Positions 1 through 11,600 of a DNA stretch of 64,000 bases are shown here, piece after piece. The stretch is from Sialis fuliginosa. Lineage: Eukaryota > Arthropoda > Insecta > Megaloptera > Sialidae. A program made the position numbers and the translations under genes. Location of the stretch: assembly GCA_961205875.1 (NCBI GenBank), contig OY540811.1:35929340-35993339 (forward strand). The letters run 5' to 3'. The notes beneath the pieces are model-generated. The model saw only the letters and a list, made by a program, of their open reading frames with translations, was not told the origin of the DNA and ran no database searches. Position 1 is the stretch's first letter; each line of letters opens with the position of its first letter.

Positions 1-101
1 AAATGTTCTAATAGGATTTCAGTAAGAATATTTTTCGTCCGGCCCCCATGTTTTAAAAAAAATCGATCCGGCCCGTTTCTCGAAAAGTTTGGTGACCCCT
101 G
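1..101. mobile_element. Right end of a hAT-type MITE (cut by window edge)
   Basis: The first 101 bases match the right half of the complete element at 61658-61961, including the terminal motif GGTGACCCCTG at 91-101. The left end lies outside the window, so its target duplication cannot be tested. Confidence 0.7.
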
Positions 102-137
102 CTAACAAATAAATAAAACTAATAAACCGTTTTATAG

Positions 138-539
138 GCATACATGCAAGCACCTTCTTCCGTCCAGAATTACGGAGGTTACTTGAGCAAAGGATTTGAT
201 GATCCCCGTTATCAAAACTCAATACATAAAGGCATGGACACATTCTTCAGAGACTCCATATTTAGAGGACTGTTCAATGATGGTTCGAGCGATCAACAGT
301 CAACAAATTCCATGGGTTCTTTGGTCGCTATCTTCCTCAACAGCACTGTGCAGTTTATCAAGTCTCTGATGATATTATTTAAGAGTTTGTTCATAGATTA
401 CGATGTACTGAATCCATCTACGTTTTCTACTTTGACTAATGTTTTTACAACCGGGACTAATATGAGAGAGACTTTTATTGACGTTTTTAAAATTATTCAA
501 AATAATTTAATGGGCGTGGTTAGTAATAAATTGAATTAG
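138..539 (+). CDS. Terminal exon of an unrecognised protein gene
   Basis: The reading frame is open from an acceptor AG at 136-137 to TAG at 537-539 and gives about 133 residues (AYMQAPSSVQ... to ...VVSNKLN). It holds an N-terminal Gly/Tyr/Ser-rich stretch and a central hydrophobic stretch (residues about 60-85, LVAIFLNS to MILFKSLF) that could be an amphipathic or membrane helix. The first ATG in this frame is at 144, but the frame runs back in phase to the splice acceptor, so the exon probably starts at 138 and earlier exons lie outside the window. Codon use is balanced compared with the flanking AT-rich DNA, which supports real coding. The family is not recognised. Confidence 0.55.
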   Translation, partial: AYMQAPSSVQNYGGYLSKGFDDPRYQNSIHKGMDTFFRDSIFRGLFNDGSSDQQSTNSMGSLVAIFLNSTVQFIKSLMILFKSLFIDYDVLNPSTFSTLTNVFTTGTNMRETFIDVFKIIQNNLMGVVSNKLN

Positions 540-585
540 TTTTTTGGTTAAAGAATATTTGGGTGCTTTTATTATCGGTTCTAGG

Positions 586-1012
586 TAGGGTTGCCAGGTC
601 TGCTTCCAAAAAATAGCGGACAAGCGGGGCCAGCATATGCAGAAATAAAAACTGAAGATTTTTTTTTTTTGTCGCGCCAATTTCAATTCAGGTTAAGGGT
701 CGCACCAAAGATACTCGCGAGCCGCGAGTTGGACAAGCTTGCTTTAGATTACCTACCATTTCATCATAATGCTTTTGAATAAAAAAAATGTCCACTATTT
801 TGTGAAAAAAAATAACATAACATAATGTGAAATAATTCGGGCAAGACATACACGAGTGTATGCCATAAGGGTTCCGAATTTTATTGTTTACGAGCTATTT
901 GACTTTGAGTGAAAAGGACGGACGGACGGACGACAAAGTGAGATTAATAGGGTTTCTTCGGAACCCTAAAAAGCGGACCGTCCGCTCAAATAGTGGACAC
1001 CTGGCAACCCTA
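586..1012. mobile_element. hAT-type MITE, 427 bp, perfect 8-bp TSD
   Basis: The ends are TAGGGTTGCCAGGT and its inverse, flanked by identical 8-bp duplications GTTCTAGG at 578-585 and 1013-1020. It has no transposase. Its inner part (about 870-975) contains GGACGGACGGAC followed by GACAAAGTGAGATTAATAGG, which recurs at 24247-24335. It lies just after the stop of the first gene, probably in its 3' UTR or flank. Confidence 0.9.
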
Positions 1013-1020
1013 GTTCTAGG

Positions 1021-2217
1021 TAATTTGGCATGTCTAATATTTTTTAATCAATGTGGATTTCTGCAATATTAAAAATAATATCAATTGTAAATTTTCTTGT
1101 CGGAGAAAACATAATTAAAATAATATTTTTTTAACAAATTATTATACTTTCAAACTTTCTGGATACGTTTTTTTACCAAAAATTGTTTAATTTGTTTCTT
1201 AAAAATATAATGAAGTATTTCCAACAACATATTTTATTTATTGTATAATAAATTGTAGAAACTGTTGTCGTTTTTATTTTGTCGAACACCTTGAACACAA
1301 TTCCTTAATACTTTAACTGCCATACAACGCACCGGTCGTCGCACATAAGGGCGGATGACTGAATTACCACGCCAAAACCAATGGCGAGCAAAGGGGGGGG
1401 GACTTTCGGGGACGCCCCCCCCGAAATATTAGTTTTTACCACGTTTTTAAACGGTTTTTCACGAATAACTCAAAAATTAAGCGTTTTATCGGAAAATTCA
1501 TAATGAACAAAATTGTAGCTTATTAAATATCAAACAAAATGGTTTTTTTAATGAACGCTCTAAGTTCAATACAAACCGAGATATGAATCATTTACGTTGA
1601 GTATGAATTCGCAAACTACTGAAATTTAAATAGCGCGAAAACAAAGAAAAATTCGGGGAAAACTCATAGAATCTTTTTTAAAGTACTTAAAAAGAGCTTT
1701 CTCTTGCTAAAAGTTGATTGTATAAAAATTGATGGAGATATGATACAAATAAAAATAGCTTCAATATTTTTCAGCGTAAAAATTATCAATAATACCCCCA
1801 CCATTCCCACCAAGTTCAAAATTGGACGTAATCCTTCTACAATTCCTTTCATTTGAGTACTATTAATGTAATTTAGGAGTTTTGACCGTTTTAAATGCCT
1901 GGTTTTGAAAACAAGTTTGATTAAAATGAGGAGAGATTTTTTATAATTTAAAAAAAATTGTCTTTTTTTTTAAATTACTCAAAAACTAATGCAGATACGA
2001 AAAAATAGCAATTATAAAAAAAGTTGGGATTTTTAATTAACTATCTATAAGTTATTTTTTTTGTTTTCTGCAATATTAAAAATAATTCTGAGATTTAAAA
2101 ATATTTTACCTTCATTTACTGGACTATAAATTTCTTTACACTAGTTGTATATCACCCTGCATAATAGAAAGAAGATAATAAAAAAAATCTATTTACTATA
2201 TATGTTGTGTCGTGGGC
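1021..2217. other. AT-rich intergenic stretch, no gene seen
   Basis: No ORF with coding character. At about 2125-2157 it holds a mariner-type terminal motif (TTACACTAGTTGTA then CACCCTG) that resembles the ends of the foldback element at 60221-61282, so an old relative may end here. AATAAA at about 1248 is a candidate polyadenylation signal for the upstream gene. Confidence 0.4.
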
Positions 2218-2221
2218 TTAA

Positions 2222-2411
2222 CAGGTTGACTGCCATGTCGGTCGTATACGACTGCTGTATAAAATGTTCGATATGCCAGATATATAATTTTTTGTCGATT
2301 TTGATAAATTAAAAAAAAAACAATAGAACTAATTGAGAATACGATTTTAATAATTATTTTCTACCTGGCATCTGAGACATTTTTTGTGATTTATTCTTGG
2401 CAGTCAACCTG
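2222..2411. mobile_element. piggyBac-like MITE (TTAA target)
   Basis: The inverted ends CAGGTTGACTGCCA and TGGCAGTCAACCTG are flanked directly by TTAA at 2218-2221 and 2412-2415, the target-site signature of piggyBac elements. 190 bp, non-coding. Confidence 0.75.
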
Positions 2412-2880
2412 TTAAACTGAGCGGTTGCAAATATATTTTATAATTACAGCTATATTTATATACAATTATGAACATAGATTATTACTTTAACTTATCTATT
2501 GTTATTAGAGTTATTATCTACTAAAATAGATTTATTCCTACATAACAATATACTTGTAACTATTTACTATTGTGCTATACAACAAAAGTAAACATTTATT
2601 TATACAAATTCATTTAATATTTATCACCACTGATGACGTCATTATGCTTATTCTGTTAATTAAACTTAATAACAATAACAATGCTATCTTACATATGATA
2701 TCTAAATATAAATGATAATACAATTGTTTATGTTAGTTTTTTCAAATTATTATAATTTTCAACTTTTTATTTATTTTTTGCAATATAATTTATTTAGATT
2801 ATAGTTACGGTAGTGCAAGTGTTAAAGAAATAAATTGTACGTTGACTCATTTTGATTTGATTATAATTATTTATAATATA
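2412..2880. other. AT-rich intergenic stretch
   Basis: Low-complexity A/T sequence with no ORF, inverted repeat or recognisable element. Confidence 0.4.
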
Positions 2881-3760
2881 CTAGCTGGGCCCACGCGGCT
2901 TCGCTCGCGTAGACTACGGAATTATTGTTTAGGATTTTTGAAAAATATAGTTTAAATAATTAAGTACAAACACGATTAGTTATTATTGTAATAATAATTT
3001 ATCAATACCTAAATTACCTAACAAAAACGAATCAGAAGAAAAAAGTACAAATAATTTGTGTTCTGTTTAAATTTAAATGTTAATTATTGAAAACAAAATA
3101 AACACAAACGATCAGCCGAGGGACTCCGAATAACAACCGAGCGTACGCGAATCCAGTCTGATGTACTTGCTTCGATGCGGCACGACACCATACATTTAAG
3201 ATATTATCTTTATAAATATATTTTAAGATATTTTCTAAACTATACGACCAAATTGGATGCTGTAAATGGCAAACTATATCTACATTAAGTACTTATGACG
3301 ATGAAATCATTTATTTCGATATGGATTAATGTTTTGCAGGTCATAAGTCCATGTAAACAAAACCCAAATATTTTATGTTTTCTTTGTAACATAAAAGCAG
3401 TCATTGTGGCTAAAATATAAAAGTTAGACATATGGTGTCGCGGACTTAATTGAAGAACTTTTGATTCTACACAATTCTTTATTACATTATTTTGTTCTAT
3501 ATTGAACGGTTTAGGCAGCGTATTACAAAACAGCGCGCCGACGGCAAAATTTTTTCCGACTTGATTTACTATTATCGTCACTGCTTTGTTGTTATGTTAC
3601 CTAACGTAATAAAATATAGCCTATAACCTGGCCAGAGAACGTACCTATGAATTAAAAAAAAAAACTCGTAAATCGGATAAGTGGTTCTCGAGTGATAAGG
3701 TAACTAACGGACAGACAGACAGACAGACAGAGAGACGTTGAGCTTTATATATATTAAGGA
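2881..3760 (-). mobile_element. Non-autonomous Helitron, family 1, copy 1
   Basis: Read on the minus strand it begins TCCTTAATATATATAAAGC and ends GGGCCCAGCTAG. A GC-rich hairpin (ACGCG, 8-nt loop, CGCGT) sits about 12 nt before the CTAG end. These are the Helitron hallmarks (5' TC, 3' hairpin and CTRR). A (GACA)n tract lies near the 5' end. It is joined directly, head to tail, to copy 2 at 3761. Length 880 bp. Confidence 0.85.
3285..3581 (-). CDS. 98-codon ORF inside Helitron copy 1, function unknown
   Basis: An ORF starting MTIIVNQVGKNFAVGALFCN runs in the Helitron sense direction. The same 98-residue translation occurs in the inverted copy at 59080-59376. In copies 2 and 4 (about 4294 and 40820) a TAA interrupts it near ATFYIL/ATMT, so it is not kept in all copies. 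It may be a captured gene fragment or a chance ORF. No family is recognised and no splice or start signal supports expression. Confidence 0.2.
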   Translation of the reverse strand: MTIIVNQVGKNFAVGALFCNTLPKPFNIEQNNVIKNCVESKVLQLSPRHHMSNFYILATMTAFMLQRKHKIFGFCLHGLMTCKTLIHIEINDFIVIST

Positions 3761-4589
3761 CTAGCTGGGCCCACGCGGCTTCGCTCGCGTAGACTACGGA
3801 ATTATTGTTTAGGATTTTTGAAAAATATAGTTTAATTAATTAAGTACAAACACGATTAGTTATTATTGTAATAATAATTTATCAATACCTAAATTACCTA
3901 ACAAAAACGAATCAGAAGAAAAAAGTACAAATAATTTGTGTTCTGTTTAAATTTAAATGTTAATTATTGAAAACAAAATTAACTCAAACGTCAGCCGAGG
4001 GACTCCGAATATCTACCGAACGTAAGCGAATCCAGTCTGATGTACATCGCTTCGATGCGGCACGACACCATACATTTAAAATGTTACCTTTATAAATATA
4101 TTTTAAGATATTTTCTAAACTATACGACCAAATTGGATGCTGTAAATGGCAAACTATATCTACATTACGTACTTATGACGATGAAATCATTTATTTCGAT
4201 AAGGATTAATGTTTTGCAGGTCATAAGTCCATGTAAACAAAACCCAAATATTTTATGTTTTTTTTGTAACATAAAAGCAGTCATTGTGGCTTAAATATAA
4301 AAGTTAGACATATCGTGTCGCTGACTTAATTGTAGAACTTTTGATTCTACACAATTCTTTAATACATTATTTTGTTCTATATTGAACGGTTTAGGCAGCG
4401 TATTACAAAACAGCGCGCCGACGGCAAAATTTTTTCCGACTTGATTTACTATTATCGTCACTGCTTTGTTGTTATGTTACCTAACGTAATAAAATATAGC
4501 CTATAACCTGGCCAGAGAACGTACCTATGAATTAAAAAAAAAAACTCGTAAATCGGATAAGTGGTTCTCGAGTGATAAGGTAACTAACG

Positions 4590-4627
<38 letters not shown>

Positions 4628-4656
4628 GAGACGTTGAGCTTTATATATATTAAGGA
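3761..4656 (-). mobile_element. Non-autonomous Helitron, family 1, copy 2 (tandem)
   Basis: A second full copy with the same TC and CTAG ends, placed directly after copy 1 with no spacer. It is 896 bp, longer mainly because its (GACA)n tract is expanded at about 4590-4628. The outer junctions are A at 2880 and T at 4657, as expected for insertion between A and T. The 98-codon ORF is interrupted here. Confidence 0.85.
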
Positions 4657-4663
4657 TGTACCA

Positions 4664-5110
4664 ACAAGGGAACCTTTTCAAGTGGCATATTCAGATCGAG
4701 TTTAAATTTTGTATATAGTTAGAGGGGGTCATAACTAGTAAGAAAAAAAATATTTTAGCTGCGGTAAAACGATTTATTAGGGTGAAATACCTCTATGAAA
4801 ATGTGCAAAATAATCATATATTTCAAATAACTCTGAAACTAATGAAGATTTTAACGGTTTCATTTTTTTGAATTTCTACTGTTATCATTTGAAAGAGCAC
4901 AAAAAATAATAACAGTTTTGTATTATAGATTTTTAAAATCTTCATTAGTTTTAGAGTTATTTGAAATATATGATTATTTTGCACATTAACTTAACCTTAA
5001 ACCGTTTTACCGCAGCTAAGATAATTTTTTTCTTACTTATCCTGACCCCCTCTAACTATATACAAAATTTAAACTTGATCCGAATATGCCACTTGAAAAG
5101 GTTCCCTTGT
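4664..5110. mobile_element. Foldback MITE, about 450 bp
   Basis: The ends ACAAGGGAACC and GGTTCCCTTGT open a near-complete palindrome. The arms (about 4664-4850 and 4925-5110) share the segments for CAAGTGGCATATTC, CCCCCTCTAACTATAT and ACCGCAGCTAA. It starts a few bases after the Helitron pair. No clear target duplication was found. Confidence 0.75.
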
Positions 5111-5564
5111 AAGTAATATGATATACTTTTTTCAGAAAAATGAGACATTTTAAATATTATTAAAAAAATGTTCTATTATTTAAAATTCGATTGCAATTAA
5201 AGCAATGATACTTATTGATCACTTTTTATTTATAGTAATTAGTTTGATAGAAAGTATAAATAGTTTTTTTTACGAAATAACTAAAAACTTCCAACCACAA
5301 TGAGATAATGTTTAAATATTTAAAACAGTATAACAAATACATGAGTAGGTAGTTATACTATAAATTTTTGTTTGGTACACTATTTAGTTTTATTATCTAA
5401 TACATTTTATCAAAAAATAGTTACATAAACTTAACCATCTGTTGTGATAGTTGATAAAAAGTGTCATTATCCACTAGGTATTGTTTATATTAAACTACAG
5501 TCTACAGACAATTTCATGTATATTGTGGGTTCAGTAATATATGTGTCACCTATAGCGCATCAAA

Positions 5565-5633
5565 ATGAAACACCAGACAATTTTGTTGACGTTTTATCTA
5601 ACTTTACAGTTAGTTTGTAATGTCTACACAAAA
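5565..5633 (+). CDS. Vanin-like gene, exon 1 (signal peptide)
   Basis: ATG at 5565 opens 23 codons with a hydrophobic core ([13 protein letters not shown]) and ends before the donor GTAAGT at 5634, phase 0. It is too short to stand out by length. It was picked by its signal peptide and in-phase join to exon 2. Confidence 0.8.
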
Positions 5634-8600
5634 GTAAGTAAAAACATATAGAGAACATTTTATAATAAATGTATGTATTTATTAATAATTTTAAAATAAT
5701 GTTATTATTTCGTTTAAAATTTTAGTTCGTAACAGAGGCACCAACTCTGTGGTTGGGTGTGGTGAGTGATATCCCTCTGGCGTAATTCCAAGGGGCTTCT
5801 TCCCCTTGTGAATTTACACTTAAGTTTTTTTTTATTAAATTAAACAAAAAAAATTTCAAAAAAGAAATTTTTCGCGTTTTTTCGATTTATTTCAAAAATT
5901 TAATCGACAAAAGAGTTATATTATGGTTGATATTTGTAGCTGATACTCAAATGAATCAATTGAGACCAGTTAGATAAAATTTTACCAAAAAATACTTCTT
6001 CCAGATGAGTGAAAAAGCTGTAAAATTGTTAATTTTCGGTCCTAATCAGTTAAAAATTGAATAACTTTGGGGAACATCATTGCACAGACTCATATATTGG
6101 CTTAAATTCTTCCTAAAGCTCCAAAGAACTGAGATCAACCATAATATAACAAAATATGAATAGCTTTACCAATGATATTAACCAATATTTAAGGGTGAGT
6201 CACGAAATATTAAAAAAAATTGTGTTGCATAAAAATCAAGAAAAAAAATCAGGTATCAATGTTTCTTTTACCAAATTGCACTTGTAACTTCTATTTATAC
6301 CTATGATCTAGAGTACATAAGAAACAAAGTTTTTCATGCACATAAATGCATTTAAAAAATGTATTTAAAAGGTGCCCCCCTCCGGTCTTATCAAATTGGT
6401 TGTATCTCAGCTCCTAGTTACCCGTTTTCAATTTTATTTAGTTTATTATAAAGTTCTTATTGAGAAGATTTTTTTAAATAATATTTATTGTTCTCTAAAT
6501 ATCGAAGGTTCCCTACAATTTTCGAAAATCTAAAAATTTCACTTTTTCGAACTTTATTTTCGAAAATTGTGGGCAACCCACAACACTTAGAGAAAAATAA
6601 ATAGTATAAAAAATCATTTAAATAAGAACTTTACAATAAACAAAAGAAAATTGAAATAAGAACTGAAATACAGCCACTTTGACAACACCGGTGAGGGGCC
6701 ATCTTTGATAGCAGGGCCGTAACTACCACCAGGGCAGCCGGGGCAGTGCCCCGGGGCCCCCGAGTATAGGGGGCCCCCGAACAAGGAATGTATTTTTTTT
6801 ACGAAATCGGATTGAAGAAAGTTTTGAGTTAAACTCATTTTGAATCAACACGAACAATTTTTTTCAAAAATAAAAACCCAAAAAAAAAAAATATTTTCAA
6901 TACATTTATAGAATTATCTTCAGCGCCATCGCATAGTACATAAAAATCTACAAAAAAAGAATGTCCCTCTACCAGTTGTTGCCCACAAGATATGATTCTT
7001 ATTTTTTATTTTTTAATGTGTTTCTTAGCCGTTTTGATTTGGAATTTGTCACAATTACTTATTTATAATCATAAAGAATATCTTCTCAAAATTTTATTAA
7101 AATCGCTTTACTATTGGTCGTTGTAAAAAAGTACTTTATGTTCGTAATAAAATTATGAGATTTTTTAAAATTTAGTTTTATGGAGAAATTCATAACAAAG
7201 TTTAAAATTATTTTTTTGTTTATGCAATCCGGCCAATAGAATTGCAGATATTTTTAAAAAAACGTACACGAAAAACTGTAAAAATGGTCGTTTTTTCAAC
7301 AAGGTACAAAAAAAGTCGCTAATATGACTCCACTATAAATCGAATTTTATGCAGCTCGATATGAGAAATTATTTCTTTGTTTTTTTCAAAAAAATTATTT
7401 ACTGGTTTAATTGTCATTGTTTACAAAAAATATTAATAATTAAAATTTGAAAGCATTCACGTTTTTATTAAAAAAACTTATTTTTTTCGAAAATAGTCAC
7501 ATACTTTAAAATTGTTCAAATTTTTTTTTATAAGGGGGGCCCCTCGATCACTTGCTGCCCCGGGGCCCCCGAGCCTCTAGTTACGGCCCTGTTTGATAGC
7601 CACCATTTTGTGTCCTGCACGGATTTTCATGTAGCTCCTTATCTAAAAATCTCCCTTTTGACTCTATGTATGACCACCAGGGTTGCCAGACGTCCCGCCT
7701 GGAGCGGGACAGTCCCGCTACAGGATAGCTTGTCCCGCGTCCCGCTCAAAAATTCAAATGTCCCGCTTAAACATCATTCGACACCGTAATGATTCTAGTA
7801 CGCATGCGTTTGATCGGCTGAGCGAGCGCTACTTCCGCTACTTCAGTGCATTATTTGGATGCAGAATGTACAAGCGCAAATCTTTATTTTGAATTTTTTG
7901 TCAGAACTCAGGCGTCCATAAAACACAGATGTTTTTTACATCTTAAAATTATCAAACGAAATATACATTTGGCAAACATTTTATGATATATTAGGTAGAA
8001 TCATAAATTTGCACTGCCCAGTCATAAAATTGTGTACAATAAACCCTTCTAATAATACGTACAGTATAATTTCAAAAAATCTCATAAAAAGTACAATTTA
8101 ACAATTGTAGTATCTGTAATTATCTGTTTCCAAAATTTTCTACAATAATGAACAGCATGCGTATTAAACATTAAATATTTGCGTTTACTAACTCATTGTG
8201 ATTTTTTAAAATTCATCTTGATGAAATTAACTAACCACAATATTTATGTTTTATTATTATGTTAATGTGTTTATAACTGTGATAATATGTTTATATATTA
8301 TGTATGAATTTATTTGTATTGTAAAAAATAAAAAAATGAATTTTTCTGCAATCTAAAATACCCCCCCCCCCCCCCCCCCCGAGACTATGTCCCGCCAGAG
8401 CATTTGAGAAATCTGGCAACCCTGATGACCACTGAATGTGGCATATTCCAATCAAAATCGCTTTTTTATGTACCAATCGTAGTATTACGTTTTCTTACAT
8501 TTTATTACGAAAAATGCATTTTGTGAATTTTTATATGGGTTGATAAGGATGAATATACAAGTGTTAGGTTGTTATGAATCAATATACGCACATTTAATAC

Positions 8601-11600
8601 ATTTTTAGAGTTTATTAATCGAAAATACCTTTTTTAATGCGGTTTTATGCATTTTGATATGCATTTTTAAATGCATTTATGTGCATGAAAAAACTTTGTT
8701 TCTTATGCAGCCTTGATCGTAGGTATAAATAGAAGCTACAAGTGCAATTTGCTAAAAAAAATTGATTCCTGATTTTTTTACTTAGTTTTTAGTGCATCAC
8801 AAATTTTTTTAAATATTTCGTGACATCCTTAAATATTGGCTAATATCATTGGTAAAGCTATTCATATTTGGCTATATTATGATTGATTTCAGTTCTTTGG
8901 AGCTTTAGGTAGAATTTAAGCCAAAATACGGGTCTGTGTTAGATATTCCCCAGAGTTATTCAATTTTTACTGATTAGGACCGAAAATTAACAATTTTACA
9001 GCTTTTTCACTCATCTGGAAGGAGTATTTTTTGGTAAAATTTTATCTAACTGGTCTCAATTGATTCGTTTGAGTATTATAACTCTATCGTCGATTTAGTT
9101 TTTGAAATAAATCGAAAAAACGGAGAAAAAACGCAATGTTCACCCTTTTAACCCGTTTTTATGGGTAAAGCCCCAACCCTCACGGGGGCGCATTATTTTT
9201 TCGTGTTCAGCGGCTCAAAATCTATAAGAATCAATCATAAAATTGCTGTTCCGGAAAATTTCCTATTTTGACCATTTTCTCTGCTTCTGCATTGGCTGGA
9301 CTAGTATACGAATTTGAATGTTTGCAAGTTTGCATATCGAAAAAAACAAACAATATGCAATATCACAAAAACAAGAGCTAAATGAGCAAAATGATGGTCA
9401 TTTTTGGATTCAGCGTATCCAAATTACTCTAAAAAGTTGTATACCCTGCAGCAAATAAAAAAAATGTTTTTGTCGGCCAGTGTTATTATTTCTACTATTT
9501 TTAAATGATATTATTATTTTAGTTTGTATTTGTAGCTGCGTAGTCTTGAAATCTGTTGTTTTTGTTTTTTTAGAATACAACAACGTCTATTACATATAAA
9601 GCTGGGGTTGTGGAGTATGCAATCGGCAAGCCAGGTGGGAAAATAGAAGATAATGTGAACAATTACATCAAGTTTATGGACGAAGCGGCAACGGTAATAT
9701 TTTATTTCAAATTTAATAGGAATTTTTCAGTAGCATAAACGACTATTCAGAACATATTTTCGCAGTATGTGCTTTACACATAGGAGCTTGACACTTTAAG
9801 CATTTGTATGAAGATTTTCAGTCTGAAATGTTCGGACAAAACTTTAAAACACGCTTTATTTATGTCCCAACGCTACACTTATAATGCTGAGTTTTTAAAG
9901 GAGTAGTTAGTACATATTATGAAATATATATCCTAATTAATAATGAGCATTCAAATAAATGCTCGAACACGTGTCTTTATTTTTAAAAGCTAACTGAAAT
10001 CCTTCATCCAACAACTGCGACCTTCCCTTGTAAGACATTCTAGAATTAGATAAAGAATTTTGATATAAAAATTGTGATTTTAGAAAAAAGTCGAGATTTT
10101 GGTTTTCTCTGAAATGGGATTGGTCGGAAATGTGGATCGCCCAAATAGAAAATCATTAATCGAAATTTCTGTGAACGTAGAAATAGATTCAAATCCTTGT
10201 TTGAATCCAACTGATCATGCAAAAGTGAGTAGAGATATATTATATATTAAATAAAATGTGAAATTAAATGGTATCCGGAAAGTTCACTGTTAGGAATGCA
10301 GGGCCGTAACTAGAGGCTCGGGGGCCCCGGGGCAATAAGTAACCGAGAGGCCCGCAAAATACGCAAAAATAAAAACTGAAGACTTTTTTTTTGGTCGCCA
10401 ATTTGAATTAAATAAGTGTAAAATTCAATTTGTAATAAGTATAAAATTTTCAAGTTAGAACCAAATAAAAAAAAAGTTTTACTCTGCTTCGGGGGCTCTC
10501 TACCCTCGGGAGCCCCGGGACACTGCTGCACTCTGGCCCGGTAGTAGTTACGGCCCTGTAGAAATGTTTCGCTGGTAAATGCATCGCTGAAAAAAGGCAG
10601 AAAAATATTAATTTATTGTTAGATTTGACTTGTTGTAACGATGTACAATATATTTATTATTATATATATTTTTGTTATAAAATAAAGAGAAATGTTTTTA
10701 GATCAAATACATTTTTAATATAAATATAAAAGACATACTCCAGAGCAGAAAGGGATATTTCTATGTTTATTTTTGCTTCCTCGTCATATCGAAGATACGA
10801 GAAGCTTTATGATCGTATTAAAATGAAAAAAGCCCACATTTTTATTGGTCTTAGTCATACAAAAATGAAAATTTTGCGATAGCTGAAAATTTTTATTTTT
10901 TATTTTTAGAGCATTTTTAGACAGTATTGCGGTGTGACGATTAAAAATTTTCGAGTTTTTTTTACATATTTTGAAAGTAAAATATATTAGATTATACTTG
11001 TAGTGTCCAGCATGTATGATGAACAGAGCAGCAAGTGAGTGAACAAGGAGAACACCAGGGAGCTGTGCATAGATAGATTGTGATCATTGTGATTGTATAA
11101 ATAAAGAGTTGTTTTGTAACAGTTATTTGGTTTGATTTAAGAACATTACATTGGCGACGAGGATAAAAAAGGTGCGCGAGTGGAAAAGTAGTTTGATTAA
11201 TTAACAAGATTAATGGAAAACGCGTAAAAATTTTGTAACAAACAAAAGAAAAAAAAAACAGAGGTGAAAAACAAAAGCACCGGGTTGAAAGAAAAAAAAA
11301 GAACAATTTTTTCTAACAAGATAGTAACAGTAAAAGTGTGTTTGACCTAATTATTTAAATTAACAGGGAAAAGTGACTAGTTAACGTCGTTTCAACAAGT
11401 AAATAAGGGCAATCAGCACGTTTTACATAATTTTTGATTATATGTAACAATCATTTTTCAAAAAAAAAAATCCGTTACAATCATGGACAACAACCAGATT
11501 AAACCATTTAACGTACACAGCGAATCACACAATATTGGTATACGATGGGAGAAATGGATAAATAGATTCGATATATTTTTAACGGCGTCAAACATTTCGG

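Larger units (their letters stand above)
5800..9190. repeat. 3.4-kb foldback (large inverted repeat) in intron 1
   Basis: The left arm (about 5866-6375) and right arm (about 8640-9125) are inverted copies of each other. Shared segments include CAATTGAGACCAGTTAGATA, the run with TTACCAAAAAATACT, and TGCACTTGTAACTTCTATTT (with mismatches). Two hAT MITEs and a smaller palindrome lie between the arms. The outer ends are degraded and no target duplication was found. Confidence 0.7.

Noticed and set aside
2881-4656. Tandem repeats as a CRISPR-like or satellite array
   Set aside because: Only two long copies with Helitron ends; no short repeats and spacers.
7683-7892. 69-codon plus ORF
   Set aside because: Lies fully inside a hAT MITE and begins in its TIR.
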